64,000 nt of DNA, taken from positions 496,001 through 560,000 of the forward strand of contig JAGFBZ010002028.1 in NCBI GenBank assembly GCA_018398805.1, read 5' to 3'. Positions 36,458 to 48,640 of the stretch are shown here, in pieces. Below the pieces are notes generated by a model. That model was not told the origin of the DNA, searched no databases, and saw only the letters and a program-made list of their open reading frames with translations. The first letter of the stretch is position 1. Each line of letters starts with the position of its first letter. Made by a program: the position numbers and the translations under genes. This stretch comes from Hirundichthys speculiger. Its lineage: Eukaryota; Chordata; Actinopteri; Beloniformes; Exocoetidae.

Positions 36458-38015
36458 AATAACCACTTTGCAGACACAAAAACCTCATTTCAGCTCAGAT
36501 GTTGACAAAGCCAGAAGCTCTTTAACTAACTAGTCAAACTTGTTATCTGCATATCCATGTCAATTTCTGCTGTAAACAGAATGTGACCTTTCATTTAATG
36601 CCACATGTCTGCACAAGATACAAAACAAGTCTTGTTTTTGTCTTCCGTGAGGAGACAGGCAGCACTATGAGGTGATCGGGATTTCAGACGGCTTATTGTA
36701 ATTGAAACGGCCAAATGTAGCCTCGCTCCAGAACTGCAGATCATCTGGATCAACACTTTCTATGACGGTTCAGGTCCATTTTATCATGTTCTCTGAGCTT
36801 ATTATATAAAACTCATCAGAAAATACTTTTAATCAACTTGCAACAAGGGGTTATTGAATTGAATCAAATTGAACTGAACTGAGTTGAATAATAAGATTTT
36901 TTTTTTTTAAAGCTGGAATTAAAGTAAGCATGAGGTGAGAAACTGTTGGGCAGTAGGTATGGTTGAAATCTCCAGAGATCATCACAACTGCTTTGGAGTG
37001 TTGCATCTTTGGCCTGGCAACAGGATGGATGCAAACCTACATCCAGCAGTGCAACATCTGGGTGCAGAGGTGCTCCTCCACAGTCACATGACCAGGATTA
37101 CACTATGTATTGTTATCAAACTCTGTTGACTACTCCTACCCCCCCTTCTGTCCACCTGCCTGGACTCTTTAACCAACCTGTATTGTCCAAAGTCCATGTA
37201 GAGAAATACTGGAGACCAGAACATGTTCCTGCAGCCACTCCAACTTCCAGGGATCTAACACTCGACATGATGATTGAGGGGGAAAAATCTTCCCTCTTCC
37301 CTACATCCTCCTCCTCTTCTCTTCAACCCGTCTGTATCTGAGGCCTTTTTGTGGCCATTAGCTGGTCTTTGGAAGGCTAATCCGCTGCTTCCACATGTAA
37401 ACAACAATTTGACGGAGCAACTGCAACAGGCTGCCATTTGAGCGGCGCCATTGAAGAATCCAGGGTATTACAGGGTATTATAGGGTTATAGGACAGACAT
37501 AGTATGTTATAAATTCAGCAGGCACATTGTGCTAAAAAACAATTCAACTCTAAATAGCAAAGACTGTTTGGCTCAAACGTCAACATCTGCATTTTTCTTC
37601 GGCCTACTTTCGTCCCTGAATGATGGTGTGACTAACTGAAGTCAGCCTCATATCCATCAGATATGGCCTACACATGCCTGGCTCTCACAACACCGACCTT
37701 AACCCGAGCCAGAGCCAGCTTATGTTGGTCGGACCACATCTGGCGCGTAAAGCGGGAACTAGAAACCCTTTTAGGCCCAGCTCATGACCTCTGGGTGCCA
37801 TAACTGAGCCAAAGGTGCAGAATCCAGATGAGATTTCACACAAATGGATCTGCTATTTGGGATATAAACATTTAAAGTCTATGAAACTAGGGTTTAAAAA
37901 TGTTTATTTCTACTTCAAAGTTGGACATTTTAACAATTGGAGATCCCCATGCTAATGCAGCCACATGCTAATGGATTCAATGAACTGCAGTTCATCTTAC
38001 ATTTTATTGACACTG

Positions 38016-38723
38016 GCTGCGGTTACATGATGTTTTTTAATTCGGAATTAAAATTTGGAATTAAATAATTCCGAATTAAACTATTTTCCTTCGAGTTTAC
38101 ATGGAAAAAGTAATTCCGAATTGAGGTTTACATGGAAAACACGTTAGTTCGGCTTTATCCAACTCCGCTTTAGGTCTGGGGGTTGGGAAGGGTTCTGATT
38201 GGATGGGGGAGGCGGACGTCTTTACATCTACCGGAAGAAAACAAACTTAGCTAACTGGTTAGCAACAACATTCCACTTATTTTTGACCTGGGTGGCGTCT
38301 CTATCTGCGAAACCTCCTTCATTTAACCTGGCCGCTTTGAAAAGCTCACAATTTTTATGTTTCCTGCCATCTGTTCTTTTAATTATTTCCAGTTCCTCCA
38401 AGCTATTTCTTAAATAAATCGTCTCTGCTCTTGAACACTGTTTACTGCGTGCTGCCGGAATATAAGCGTCATCGCGACAGACGGGCAAGAGAACGAGCAT
38501 GCGCAGAAAGACGGAAATTAATTTAAAGAGGAATGAGTGTATACATGACCGCGGAATTACTTAATGCGGAATTAAAATGGGAATAAACCAGCCACTTACT
38601 TCGGAATTCAGTTAATTCGGAATTGACATTTTCATATGGAATTAAGTGTTTACATGGTAACTTTTATTCGGCTTTAACTTTAATTCTGAATTAAAGAGGA
38701 ATTAAACTTCTCATGTAAACGCA
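38016..38723. mobile_element. 714-bp MITE family, copy 2 (708 bp)
   Basis: It aligns from GCTGCGGTTACATG to CATGTAAACGCA with the copy at 4911-5624, at roughly 90% by eye, with indels in the central part. The same CTACCGGAAGAAAACAAAC and GCGTCATCGCGACAGACGG blocks are present. No convincing target duplication flanks this copy. Confidence 0.75.
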
Positions 38724-41700
38724 CCCATTCACATTTTATCCTCCTATTGTTATTCTATTACTCCTTTGACTGTTCTACTTCTATATGTTTGCCGTATCTG
38801 GGTTGGCGCAGCCTGCGCTCCTATGTCAACATGACAGAGGAAAAAAAAAAAAAAAAAGCTTTTTCATTTATGACTTTTCCAGGACGGCAGACCCGTTCAG
38901 TCTGGTGTTTTCTAAAAGCAGGCCACGCTACACACAGACCGGCCGCGAGCAAATGTTTGTTTACAAATGACCAGACTGCCGTTTGCTCCAACCGGTCATC
39001 GAATTACAGTCACTGCCAAGTGTGCGTCGGATAAGTTACACAAACCGAGAGCTTCGAGAAAAACAAAAGCCTGTCATCAGAGTGAGCATATGTTTTATTG
39101 ATACTCCCAGTGTACACGTTAAACACACTGATAAAGAAATCAATCCTGACGTGCTGTTAACATTTCATAGGGTGACAATTATCTGAACTGATGCCTTTGA
39201 TGACATAGGTGTCAGGAACTTGGAAAATTTAACACAACTGAAGCTTCATTTCAGTTCACAGCCTCTCTTTCTCTGTTCTGAAATAAGGTTTTACACCTGT
39301 GTCCGGCAAGATGTCACCAGTAATCTCCCTAATTTGAATCCCTGGCAGGTGATCCCGTTCAAAGCGCCGGTCTCGGATGTGGCGCGATAAGAGCGAGGCA
39401 GCTCATGTTTGTGCTGAAGGTCAGGATGGAGGCAGTCATCGCTCCGGAGGCTTCGTCGGTCACCGAGTTCAAAGAAAGCACTTGGATAATGAGGCTGCGG
39501 CGTACAGCAGTTACAGCAGTCAGTGTTGAAAATGCAGCGTGAGATCAATGATGCGACCTCACTGGAGGAGAAGGCGCTGGGATGTAAAGGACAAGTGAAC
39601 TTCAGAGGAGGGGAATTTTAGGAGAACTACTGCAATGCTTTCCTGTTAGATATTGACTGTTGCCTTTTTAAAATCTAAGCTTTATAGGTGATATAAATCT
39701 GTCATAATCCACTCAGTTTGATCATTTTACAATCTACCAGCTTCATCCTGAACACACCTGCTTTGCCTCGGATCACTTTTATGTGGGAAGAAGAGTTGTG
39801 CAAAACCAGTTCTGCCTCTTGAAAAGAATTTAGGTTAATGAGGCACTCGGATGTGGCGTAAATAATGTATGAAGACATTCTCAACTCAGCGTGGAGATGC
39901 TGCAGCTGCTTAATGAAGGCAAAGGAAAGATTAGTCATGGTACCAGGTGACGGTACTGGGCTGAAAGTGAAAACAATTTTGGAGATTTGTAAATGATTTA
40001 GTGATGCTGTGATTATAAATGATGTAATGAAATGTGTCTGAGCTGAGGCAGATTATTCATGTTGTGTCTATTTATAGTAACTTAGATGAAAAATGGTCAA
40101 TTCCAAGGCATTCACATGCATCGCCTTGCCCCTTGTGTAAGGAAGTTAACCAGTATTCCTTTAAATTAAGTGCTCATGTTAACATTGTGGAATACAGCGT
40201 TTGGGGGGGGGTGAGTCCAGGGGATTAGGAGAAGAATAGAGGACTGACAACAGGCCCCTGAGGCACACCAAATCTCAAAGACATAGGGAAATGTAGTCTT
40301 TGTTCAGTCTACAGGCTAACCTGATTTGGTTAGTGTCTGCACTGTTATTTGCAAGTGATCCAAGTTGGATTTGTGCTTCCAGACGTCATGGGCCTGTCTG
40401 CATGGGCTGCAGAGGCCACCACAGAGGTGTAATTTACTCCTCGCCTGTCCTGGGTTTGTGCACAGACTGCGTCCTCGTGGTCGATTTTGTCCGTATGCAC
40501 ACCCTGCAAAGAAAGGGACGTCACGTCAGATGTCTTTAGACGGTAAAAACTTTGTTATATCTATTGAGGAAGAAACTCTTCACTGCTGGGACATTTGGTG
40601 AAATGTTACACATTTGCACATATAAATAACCGTTTTTGACTTCAGAATTAAAGCAATTCAATAAACCACAGATTAATGAGCAGACAGGGAAGCTGAGACT
40701 TGATCACCTGATCACCGCCTGTGTGGTGTGATGTGTTATATAAAACAATACACACTTGACGCAAGAGATAACGGGGACAAGAGTCCAAAGTTACTTTGTT
40801 GATAGTAGTGATGGGAGCCTATGAAATCAAAACGGATGCTTTAATATGAAAAAAAAAAAACTCCCTTGTGCAGCTTCAAGTCTCATAATATAAACGTTCC
40901 AGCCGCTGACCCATCATGTGGACAGCGTGTTTACAACATAGCTGAGATGAGTCAGTCGGGGTTATGACGCCAGACGCCTTGTGCGTTGATCAGATGCCTG
41001 AGATTGTTGACAAAACAGCCGCATTGACGCCGTAGAATCAGAGCATGCTATGGTTTTCCACAGCAACAAGGATCCTTCACAAAACACCCAACAGTCCGTA
41101 TCGCATTTCCGACTCCCTCCCTGTCCACACTTTCCATAATGAAGGTGTCAATCACTTCCAAACTGCAACACTTCCTCCAGAATGGAGCCAATCAAATGAC
41201 TGCTTTTTAAACGATCTCGTCAAAACAAGCAGCATGACGGGTAAATGTCAGTGTAGGACGAGGAGTCATGTGATGTGTTTTGTTTTCATGATCTCAGTCA
41301 AGTTGCCATCATAACAGACTCTTTGTAACAGCACAATAACAGATACGCGTTTAATCTTTTCATTAGATAATCAGAATCTCTGCGAGGACATCTCGTTTAC
41401 TTTACCGCCGAAGGGCTGCTATGGCGACCTGGCGGCTCCACTGCCATTATGCCACATGATGTAACCGAGCAAGACCGCCGCACAGGTCAGCAGGCTGTCG
41501 CGTCGGGGATTTTATCTGAAAGCAATTTCATAACTACAGAGGGGGCTGTTATGAAACAATATGCTATGATTGAGATGCGAGGAGGCGGACAGAGAGACAC
41601 ACATTAAAACAGAAAGGTGGTAGAGTTTCAGAGCTGGAAGAGGTTGAGCTAATTTTAGCAACAAGTCACTTTTTTTTTCTGTTTTTTTTTTTTTTTTACT

Positions 41701-42474
41701 GTCTGGCTAGGGGAAAAAAGAACAGACCAGCACAATATCATGTAATCTGCAGATTGGGTGGAAAGGATTGCCCTGTCCTCTTCTGCTCTGATATCTGAGT
41801 GAGATTATGAAGTGAAGAGTTCAGTCGTCCCTCGAGGCGTCGGTGCATCAAAAGCAGATTTGGCACATGTACCTTAATTCGCTCCTTCGGTTTATAAAAC
41901 AACTGCTGGGAATGTGAGTTAGTTCTCTGTGGGTACAGAGTGTGCTCGAGGCCAAACCTCGTGCCCGCTGTGACGTTGAGCAGCTCCACCTGCCTCAGCT
42001 TCAGGCCTCCACGTTCAGCTGGTGCGTTTTACAGCACGAATGCTGAAATCACAATGTATTTTGTCTGTCAGTGACTGAATTAGAGAAGAAAACAGCATGA
42101 ATTAGATGATCAACAGTCTGTGCTGATACCCCAGGTGGAAAATTTAGGCACTGCAGCAGCTCAAGGTCAGCTGGCAGGTCTGACAATATATCGTTTACTG
42201 AGCTGTTCAGATTTGCAAGTCACTGTGGCATCAGAGGGGAAATACCCAGCATGCCCGGTCTTTATCTCCACCCATATTTAACATCTTGCTCATTATGTTG
42301 CACCTCTGAAATGGGTAGCACAAAACTGTATGACTGATTTCAAAATAGGGACGACCCACAACCTCTGTGCCCTTAAACCAGCTGCTATGAAGAGAATCTG
42401 CAAAGGCAAGTCTGGAAAAGGAGCTTTTGTATATTATCTCTGGTATTTTTACTTTTACTTTTACTTTTTACTAT

Positions 42475-42522
42475 CTAAAATTTAGATAACTGAAATTGTC
42501 AGTTCAGTTATCTAAATTTTAG
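42475..42522. repeat. Perfect 20-bp stem, 8-base loop hairpin
   Basis: The left arm 42475-42494 (starting CTAAAATTTAG) is exactly reverse-complementary to 42503-42522. The loop is ATTGTCAG. It is preceded by a short ACTTTT tandem run. Confidence 0.85.
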
Positions 42523-42529
42523 CTATTTC

Positions 42530-43360
42530 AGTTTGGCTTAGCTTATGCTAACTCACGATGCTAACTAACTAACTAATGTTATCTTATGTTCATTAAGATT
42601 AAATCTGTCAGTTTATACTCATTTCTGATGCTGGAACCGAAATAACAGTTGAAATGAGTGATGTTGGCGTTAAAACGATTATGGGGAAAATCGGGACCCT
42701 TGACTGGCTAATGCTAAATGACGGCAGCCATGAAGTCTCCCGGGTTCTTGTCACAGCTGGCTTCCAGCTCCTTCACCCAAGCCAGGAACTGGTTGAGCTC
42801 CAAATGGAGGTCTGCACTGGGACCTTCTCGAACAGATGTCATTTCAGTGGTGACATCAGAAATGACGCATCCTTGCAGTTCCCATGGCTTTATTACAGCT
42901 GGTCCACCGAAGTCAATATGAAAAGATAGCCTACCTGGACGCTAGCTCAGCTGGAGAAGCCTGGGAGCAAAACATATTCCTTTTGAGACGATTATGCCCT
43001 GCTAGTTTTCTATTCACAGCTCAGAAGTCAACATAATGCTAAGCGCTAAGTAGCTAAAATGATGACAAATACCCAGTGGCTAACTGCCAATCAAATAGCT
43101 ATTGGCCAATAAATGTATTGCTTTATATAATTCTACCTGATGTGGTAGAAAATAATCGCCTCCCCGTACAGTTGTCATGGCTGTGACATCTAACTGTAGA
43201 GACCAAAACTGTTTTTTGTTCCAGTCTGTAAAAAATGTTTAAGTTGGGCATTTTAACATGGGAGTCGATGGAGACTTGCTCTGTTTTGGAGCCAGCCCCT
43301 AGTGGTCACTCGAGGAACTACCGCTTTTGAGACTTCCTGGATTGCTTCAGCCCAGAGGCG
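42530..43360 (+). repeat. Degraded dispersed repeat with CCCCTAGTGGTC
   Basis: It includes GCTAACTCACGATGCTAAC, ATTTCTGATGCTGGAACCG and AGCCCCTAGTGGTCACTCGAGG. Shorter relatives lie near 17050, 34460 and, reversed, 13365 and 26664. Confidence 0.4.
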
Positions 43361-44199
43361 GGGATGTACCCACTTGTTCTTGTTCCCTTTGTTTGTTTGG
43401 CTCAGATAATGTGTTAAATATTAACCCTAATAATGATAGTGTGTATTAGGAAACTTTGGACGTCCTCATAACGGATATAATGCGGGTTATACGCCAATAT
43501 TGGATTCCAACAGCGTGGTCTTGCCCAAAAAGGTGCCCAAAATGTCTCTTTTTTTTTTTTTTTTTTTGTTTTTACAACTTGAAGAAAACTTTGAATTTGT
43601 GTTAAAAGGAGGCTTTTTGGTTGAACACAAACCTTATGTGTGAGGAAACAGGAAGTTTTTACTAGTTTCTGCAGCACCAGCTTGCTGTGAATGAGACTGC
43701 AGACGTCAACACGGGGACTACTAGTACTAGTTTCCCCTCTGTTCCTCCAAGAAAATCTCCCTCAGTCCCACATCGGTACACTAATAAACACCTCTGCACG
43801 TCGTCTCCGTCCTCCTCCTTTTCAGCCCCGTTGCGAGCTGATGCATGCCACGGAAGCACTGACGTCACTTGTTTACTGTCTTGTAGGTCTCCTCTCGTTG
43901 CATTGCAGCAGCACGTCCAGCAGGGTTTATGTAACCCCCCCCGCCCGCTGCATTACAGGCACTTTACTGCACAGCATCACCCACGTATGAACATACGTGC
44001 CATACGTGCAGGTGCATGTACATTATGTACACAAGCGTGCAGAGCAGCCCCCCTCTCCCTCCCACTCTCCCACTCCCCCCAGTTTGACAGCTTTCCTTCC
44101 CATTGCAGCGCAGTGTCTGTGAATGTGAAAACACGGAGAGTTGTAAGCCGGCGCAAGTATTAACTGCAAGTGGCGTTTCTCCTTCCCCGCATTTATTTC

Positions 44200-44340
44200 A
44201 TATCTTCCACCGCAGAAGCAGCGGCAGAAACGTAAACAACCCCGTCTACGTGGGAATCAGGGAACACTGCTGCCGAGCTGCCTCTGCGCAGGCGCAGATC
44301 GCCCCCTGCCGGCAGCAGAAGCAGGAAGCGCCAAATATGG
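44200..44340 (+). promoter_or_regulatory. GC-rich patch with NRF1- and ETS-type motifs; candidate lig4 promoter
   Basis: The palindrome TGCGCAGGCGCA (44285-44296) resembles an NRF1 site and CAGGAAGC (44322-44329) an ETS site, both typical of housekeeping CpG promoters. The patch stands out from AT-rich surroundings. lig4's coding exon begins at a splice acceptor, so its first exon must lie upstream; this is the best candidate seen, 4.3 kb away. Purely inferential. Confidence 0.3.
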
Positions 44341-44877
44341 GTCGCTGATGAAGCAAAAGGGCATCTGATTGTTGTTCTGCTGTTACTGGTTTTATGTCTG
44401 TGCTAGTATTTGGAAATAAATACACAAATTCAAGACAGATATCCCTCAATTTGAAGCTCTTAATTCACATGTTTATGCCATTGTTTGCTTGTTTTTTTAA
44501 TAGACTAGAAACAATTTCACATATTGTCTTAAATGCCCCCGACGAAGAAGGAGAAGAAGAAGAAAAGAGACAATCAGTGGTGATGCATCAATGTATTTCA
44601 CCGTATAAGGAAAACAGACAAAATTTGTGAATCTATAACAAAAAAACCTAGAAAATGTGACATCCCTTAGTCCCTTAGTCTAACAAATATGATGGATCTT
44701 TGAAGATAAAGATTGTGCTTCATATTATAATACTTAAATGTTCTTATGTAGGAAGACTGGTAATTATATTTCCCACTAAATACTGTTTGTTGAGGCTGAC
44801 CATGTGGCTAAATGTGCTCTGTTCAGTTCCCATGTTGGAGGAAATCTAATCATCTAAACACCCTACTGTGACCCAAG

Positions 44878-44878
<1 letters not shown>

Positions 44879-44955
<77 letters not shown>

Positions 44956-44960
44956 ATATA
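44879..44960. repeat. Compound CA/TA microsatellite
   Basis: A CA run of about 27 bases passes into about 55 bases of TA-rich repeat that directly abuts the Tc1 MITE. Confidence 0.9.
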
Positions 44961-45325
44961 CAGTCATGGAAAAAATTATTAGACCACCATTTTTCTTCAC
45001 TTTCTTGTTCATTTTAATACCTGGTACCACTAAACGTCATCATGTGACTAAAACAGACAGAAAAGAAAACACTGAATGCATAAAAGCAGTGTTTTTGGCA
45101 GTACAACGCCATAGCTATTGATGTAAAAACTTAAGTGATTTAGGTCATAATCAAGAAAACCATGGAAAATGGTAAGATATCAGCTCTTAAATAAAACTCT
45201 TATGAGCAATCTTTGTGGTTATCGTTATGTTTGTCCAAACAAATGTACCTTTAGTTGTACCAGGCATTAAAATGAACAAGAAACTGAAGAAAACAAGGGT
45301 GGTCTAATAATTTTTTCCATGACTG
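44961..45325. mobile_element. Tc1/mariner MITE with long terminal inverted repeats, copy 1 (365 bp)
   Basis: The termini are CAGTCATGGAAAAAATTATT and its reverse complement, flanked by TA on both sides. The inverted repeats extend about 75 bp inward with a few mismatches (through CTGGTAC). A nearly identical copy is at 62573-62938: six substitutions, all transitions, and one 1-bp indel. No coding capacity. Confidence 0.9.
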
Positions 45326-46203
45326 TATATATACTTTTTAAGTCACTCTGTAAATGGCCACCACAGGCTTGGCTGGAATGGAAATTAATCATTTAGATCT
45401 TCTTGATATGGACAGATTTAGAAGTGATTTATTCATCCCCAGACAATCCATGATGAGCCTTATGTTTTGCAGCACATTCTATAAAAACAGTTAAGCAGAG
45501 CGCTTGGACACCATGATATCGATAATATAGAGCACTGCCAGGCAAGGATGTTACGGCCCTGTGCTGCACGAGGAGCCCTCGGGTTCTTTATTATATATGA
45601 TAGCTGACAGATTTTATTATGAAAAACAAGCACCCGTCACTGTGTACAAGGAAGCCACCCTGTCGGCGTGGGCGAGGAATGTGACCTGAAGTGTGTGGAA
45701 TCCACATCAGCACAAGCCTTAAATACTTTAGACTGTGAGGAACGCATCACTTGAACTCATTACTCCAATTAACTTGTTTAATCAGTAAGCATTTGGATTA
45801 GTACCTATTATAGTGAGTCAAAACAAGTTTTTTAAAAAAAGAAAGCTTTGCATGCTTCAGCCACATTGGTTGTGTCATAAATGCAGCACACACGCATCAC
45901 ATGTACAGGCTGCATGCAAAACTTGATCAGCTGGATGTATTGTGTGGGATGACAAGAATGACCATGATCATAAATGGTGCCAAGACTGAAAACAGCATTA
46001 TTAACTCTTTGAAAAACAGATGATGATAAACAAATGCCCATTATCAGCGGACTCTGATTCCAGTTTCATCTTACATAATCATTACACTGAAGAGGAGCAC
46101 CTTCTTGAAGCCAGTGAGTTAGTGTTCTTATCTTTTGCTGGCAGCTCACTCCAGGATGGTAAACAACCTGACTGCAGCTCTGAAGGACTGCAGCGTCTCA
46201 CTG

Positions 46204-46217
46204 CCGCCCTCTGCTGG
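46204..46217 (-). promoter_or_regulatory. CTCF-type motif (perfect consensus match)
   Basis: The reverse complement reads CCAGCAGAGGGCGG. It is the first of three minus-strand matches in 630 bp. Confidence 0.45.
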
Positions 46218-46752
46218 CGAAATATGAGAACAACATCCCTGGAGGAACATGAAGTTTATGATTCAAAATCATATCAAATTTTAAAAAGGAGCAGATTTTT
46301 GACAGTATATTAATTAACGTACGATTTTTAGTTTAACTGTATATTTGAACGTACTGTAGAACTCATATAGAATATAATGTATTTAACCCTTAAGGCCTTT
46401 TTTAAATATTAATCACACTTGTACTGCTAAGCACAGAAATGTGCTTTTTAGCAAAAGTAACATGTGATGCAGTATACATTTACATATATATCTGACTTAA
46501 AGAAAATATTATGCCTAATGTTGGCATTAACCATTAACAGTTATTAAGGAAAAGAAAGATAACTATGACACCATATGATATGTCAGTGATTGGAAGCAAC
46601 ATTGATTTTTATCCTTTTTTTGTGCAGTCAGTCAAATACGAGCACTCATATCGCTCAGGACAAAAAATGTGCATAAGGCAGCAAAAAAATAATTATACTC
46701 TGAGCTAATTTTTAAAAAATATCTGATCAATTTAGATTCTAAGGCTTTGACA

Positions 46753-46830
46753 GCGCCACCGAGTGGAAATGACAGGTTGTTTTTTTTTCCTTCTTATGCT
46801 GAATATCGTTAAAATGTCGCCATCTGGTGG
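46753..46830 (-). promoter_or_regulatory. Pair of near-consensus CTCF-type motifs
   Basis: 46753-46766 and 46817-46830 each match 13 of 14 positions of CCASYAGRKGGCRS, both on the minus strand. Confidence 0.35.
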
Positions 46831-47547
46831 AGAGTCATAACAAGGATAAATTCCAAGGCGGTAGGCCAGATTGACGTCCAGATATATTACAATGCACTTT
46901 TTCTGCTTTAATGGAAGTAAGATCAAAGATTGCAGTTTGAATTGGTTTCAGTGGCACCTTTTTTTTTCGCTTAACAGTACAAGTGTAATTCTTGTTCATA
47001 GACAGTGTATTTTCGAGCTGAGCTGGAAATAATTAACAAGATCAAGTAAAAATACACAATCTTGCCATAATTCATGCAGTATACCTAAACACAGCCACTA
47101 TTATTAAAAGAAATGAAGAAATTAAAAGTACGTAAAATGCAGAGAAATGTCCCTGAAGGTTTAATAATGAAAGCATTAATTATCCGTACATGGGAACAAA
47201 AAGCTCTCCTCTCGTTTCAGGGGGAACCTTTTATCTGTAGGACTCTTTAGGAGCTCAGTAAATATGTAGCTGAGAAGCGGAAAAGTCTTGTTTTTCTGTT
47301 TGTTTGGAAGAATTTAAAGACCACGGTAACTCATTCAATCTTTGTAGTATTTTTAATGACGTTAATTAAACGGAACGGAAGGGAAACACTTCTTAATTTA
47401 ACGCCCTTTTCTTCCAAACTTTTACCGTCTGTTGTTCAAGTGTTTATACATTGTGTTTGTTGATATATTTATTTCCAATTCATGTCCGTTACTGATTTGG
47501 ACTATAGTGCCAGAACCAATAGACTTTTATTTTAAAATTGTAGATTT

Positions 47548-47548
47548 A

Positions 47549-47583
<35 letters not shown>
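47548..47583. repeat. ATT trinucleotide microsatellite
   Basis: About twelve uninterrupted ATT units. Confidence 0.95.
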
Positions 47584-48640
47584 CATTGTTGTTGATGTTG
47601 TTATTATTTTGATGGATAAAAAAAATCATTTTTCAAAAATAACATACAGATGTTCGACTTTATATTAAAGTGTTTAGTAACTGTCATCAGTGTTCCTTTG
47701 CTGTTGCAAAATTAAAGTGTCCCTGAGACTCAGGTGAAAGACATGTAAGGACATGTTGATAATAACCTGCAGCTGAAATAAAAGGCCGGTTGTAGAAGTT
47801 AATATGTTTGAATAGTGAATGGAAAAAAGAGATTGTCGTATTGTGGTAATAACAAGACATTCTTGGTTAATTCTACAGATGTTTTAAAGCACATTTTCTT
47901 GGTAGAGCTTCTTCTAAATTTATAAACGAGTGAACAGGTTTATTGTCCAGCCCATGCTCATGTTAGAGAAGATGAGATTATCGTAGCATCCACTTTCAAA
48001 GTTTAGGTATATTTCAATGGGTTAACCTGTAAACACCTGAGATTTATGTGGTATTTACATTTTACAATTGCTTTTGTTCCCCACTTTCTTCATCAGATAA
48101 TGTTTTATGGCCAATTCGAAGCATTCCATTAACCTCCTGATGACTTTGTTGTAAGCTGTAGCCAGTAATAGAACTAAATACTTTTTATCTTTTTGGATGC
48201 TTATTTTAAAATTACATTAATTTCTTGATATTTGAAAAGTGAGGATGACAGATTGTGTTTTTACAATTTTATTTGATAAGTTTATTTAGTTAATGTAACC
48301 TGCAATCAGACCAAAGAACAAACAGTATAAGATTTTCTTAATATTTGATAAGCTGATCCTTGACAAATTGTTAAGCATTTCTTAAATAAATAAATAAATA
48401 TATAAAATAGTTGTAAAGTGTTTGTGTTGCCGTGTTTCAGTGTGTCACACGAGGTCCTGGCGAGCTGGTTTGCATTTACTGAACTTTCGAAATAAAACTC
48501 TTTGGCCCTTTGTGACTCAGATAAATTACTTTTGTTATTTGGGATTGATCTCATTCTGTTAGACATCAAAGATGAAAACTGAAAACAACATTATTGATTG
48601 TTGAATTGTTTAATTTTTGCCCTGTGTTGCAGATTTCACA

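Larger units (their letters stand above)
32328..48616. other. Gene-free intergenic stretch upstream of lig4 (16 kb)
   Basis: Apart from a 68-codon frame at 36251 and a GC-rich candidate promoter near 44.2 kb, no exon is supported. Contents: A26 run (32686-32711), degenerate repeats at 33036-33500, AC run near 35289, MITE copy 2 at 38016-38723, hairpin at 42475-42522, dispersed repeat copy at 42530-43360, microsatellites near 44.9 and 47.55 kb, the Tc1 MITE at 44961-45325, and CTCF-type motifs at 46.2-46.8 kb. No ABHD13-like frame, expected divergently upstream of lig4 by mammalian order, was found. Confidence 0.65.

Noticed and set aside
43687..44163. 158-codon plus-strand frame
   Set aside because: Low-complexity Ser/Pro/Arg translation of GC-rich DNA that is better read as a promoter-adjacent region; no family recognised.
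45000..48600. abhd13 on the minus strand next to lig4
   Set aside because: Expected from mammalian gene order, but no frame of suitable length or lipase/hydrolase motif was found.
48617..48640. Upstream in-frame start for lig4
   Set aside because: The codon at 48617 is TTG and lies upstream of a splice acceptor. The ATG at 48641 matches the family start.
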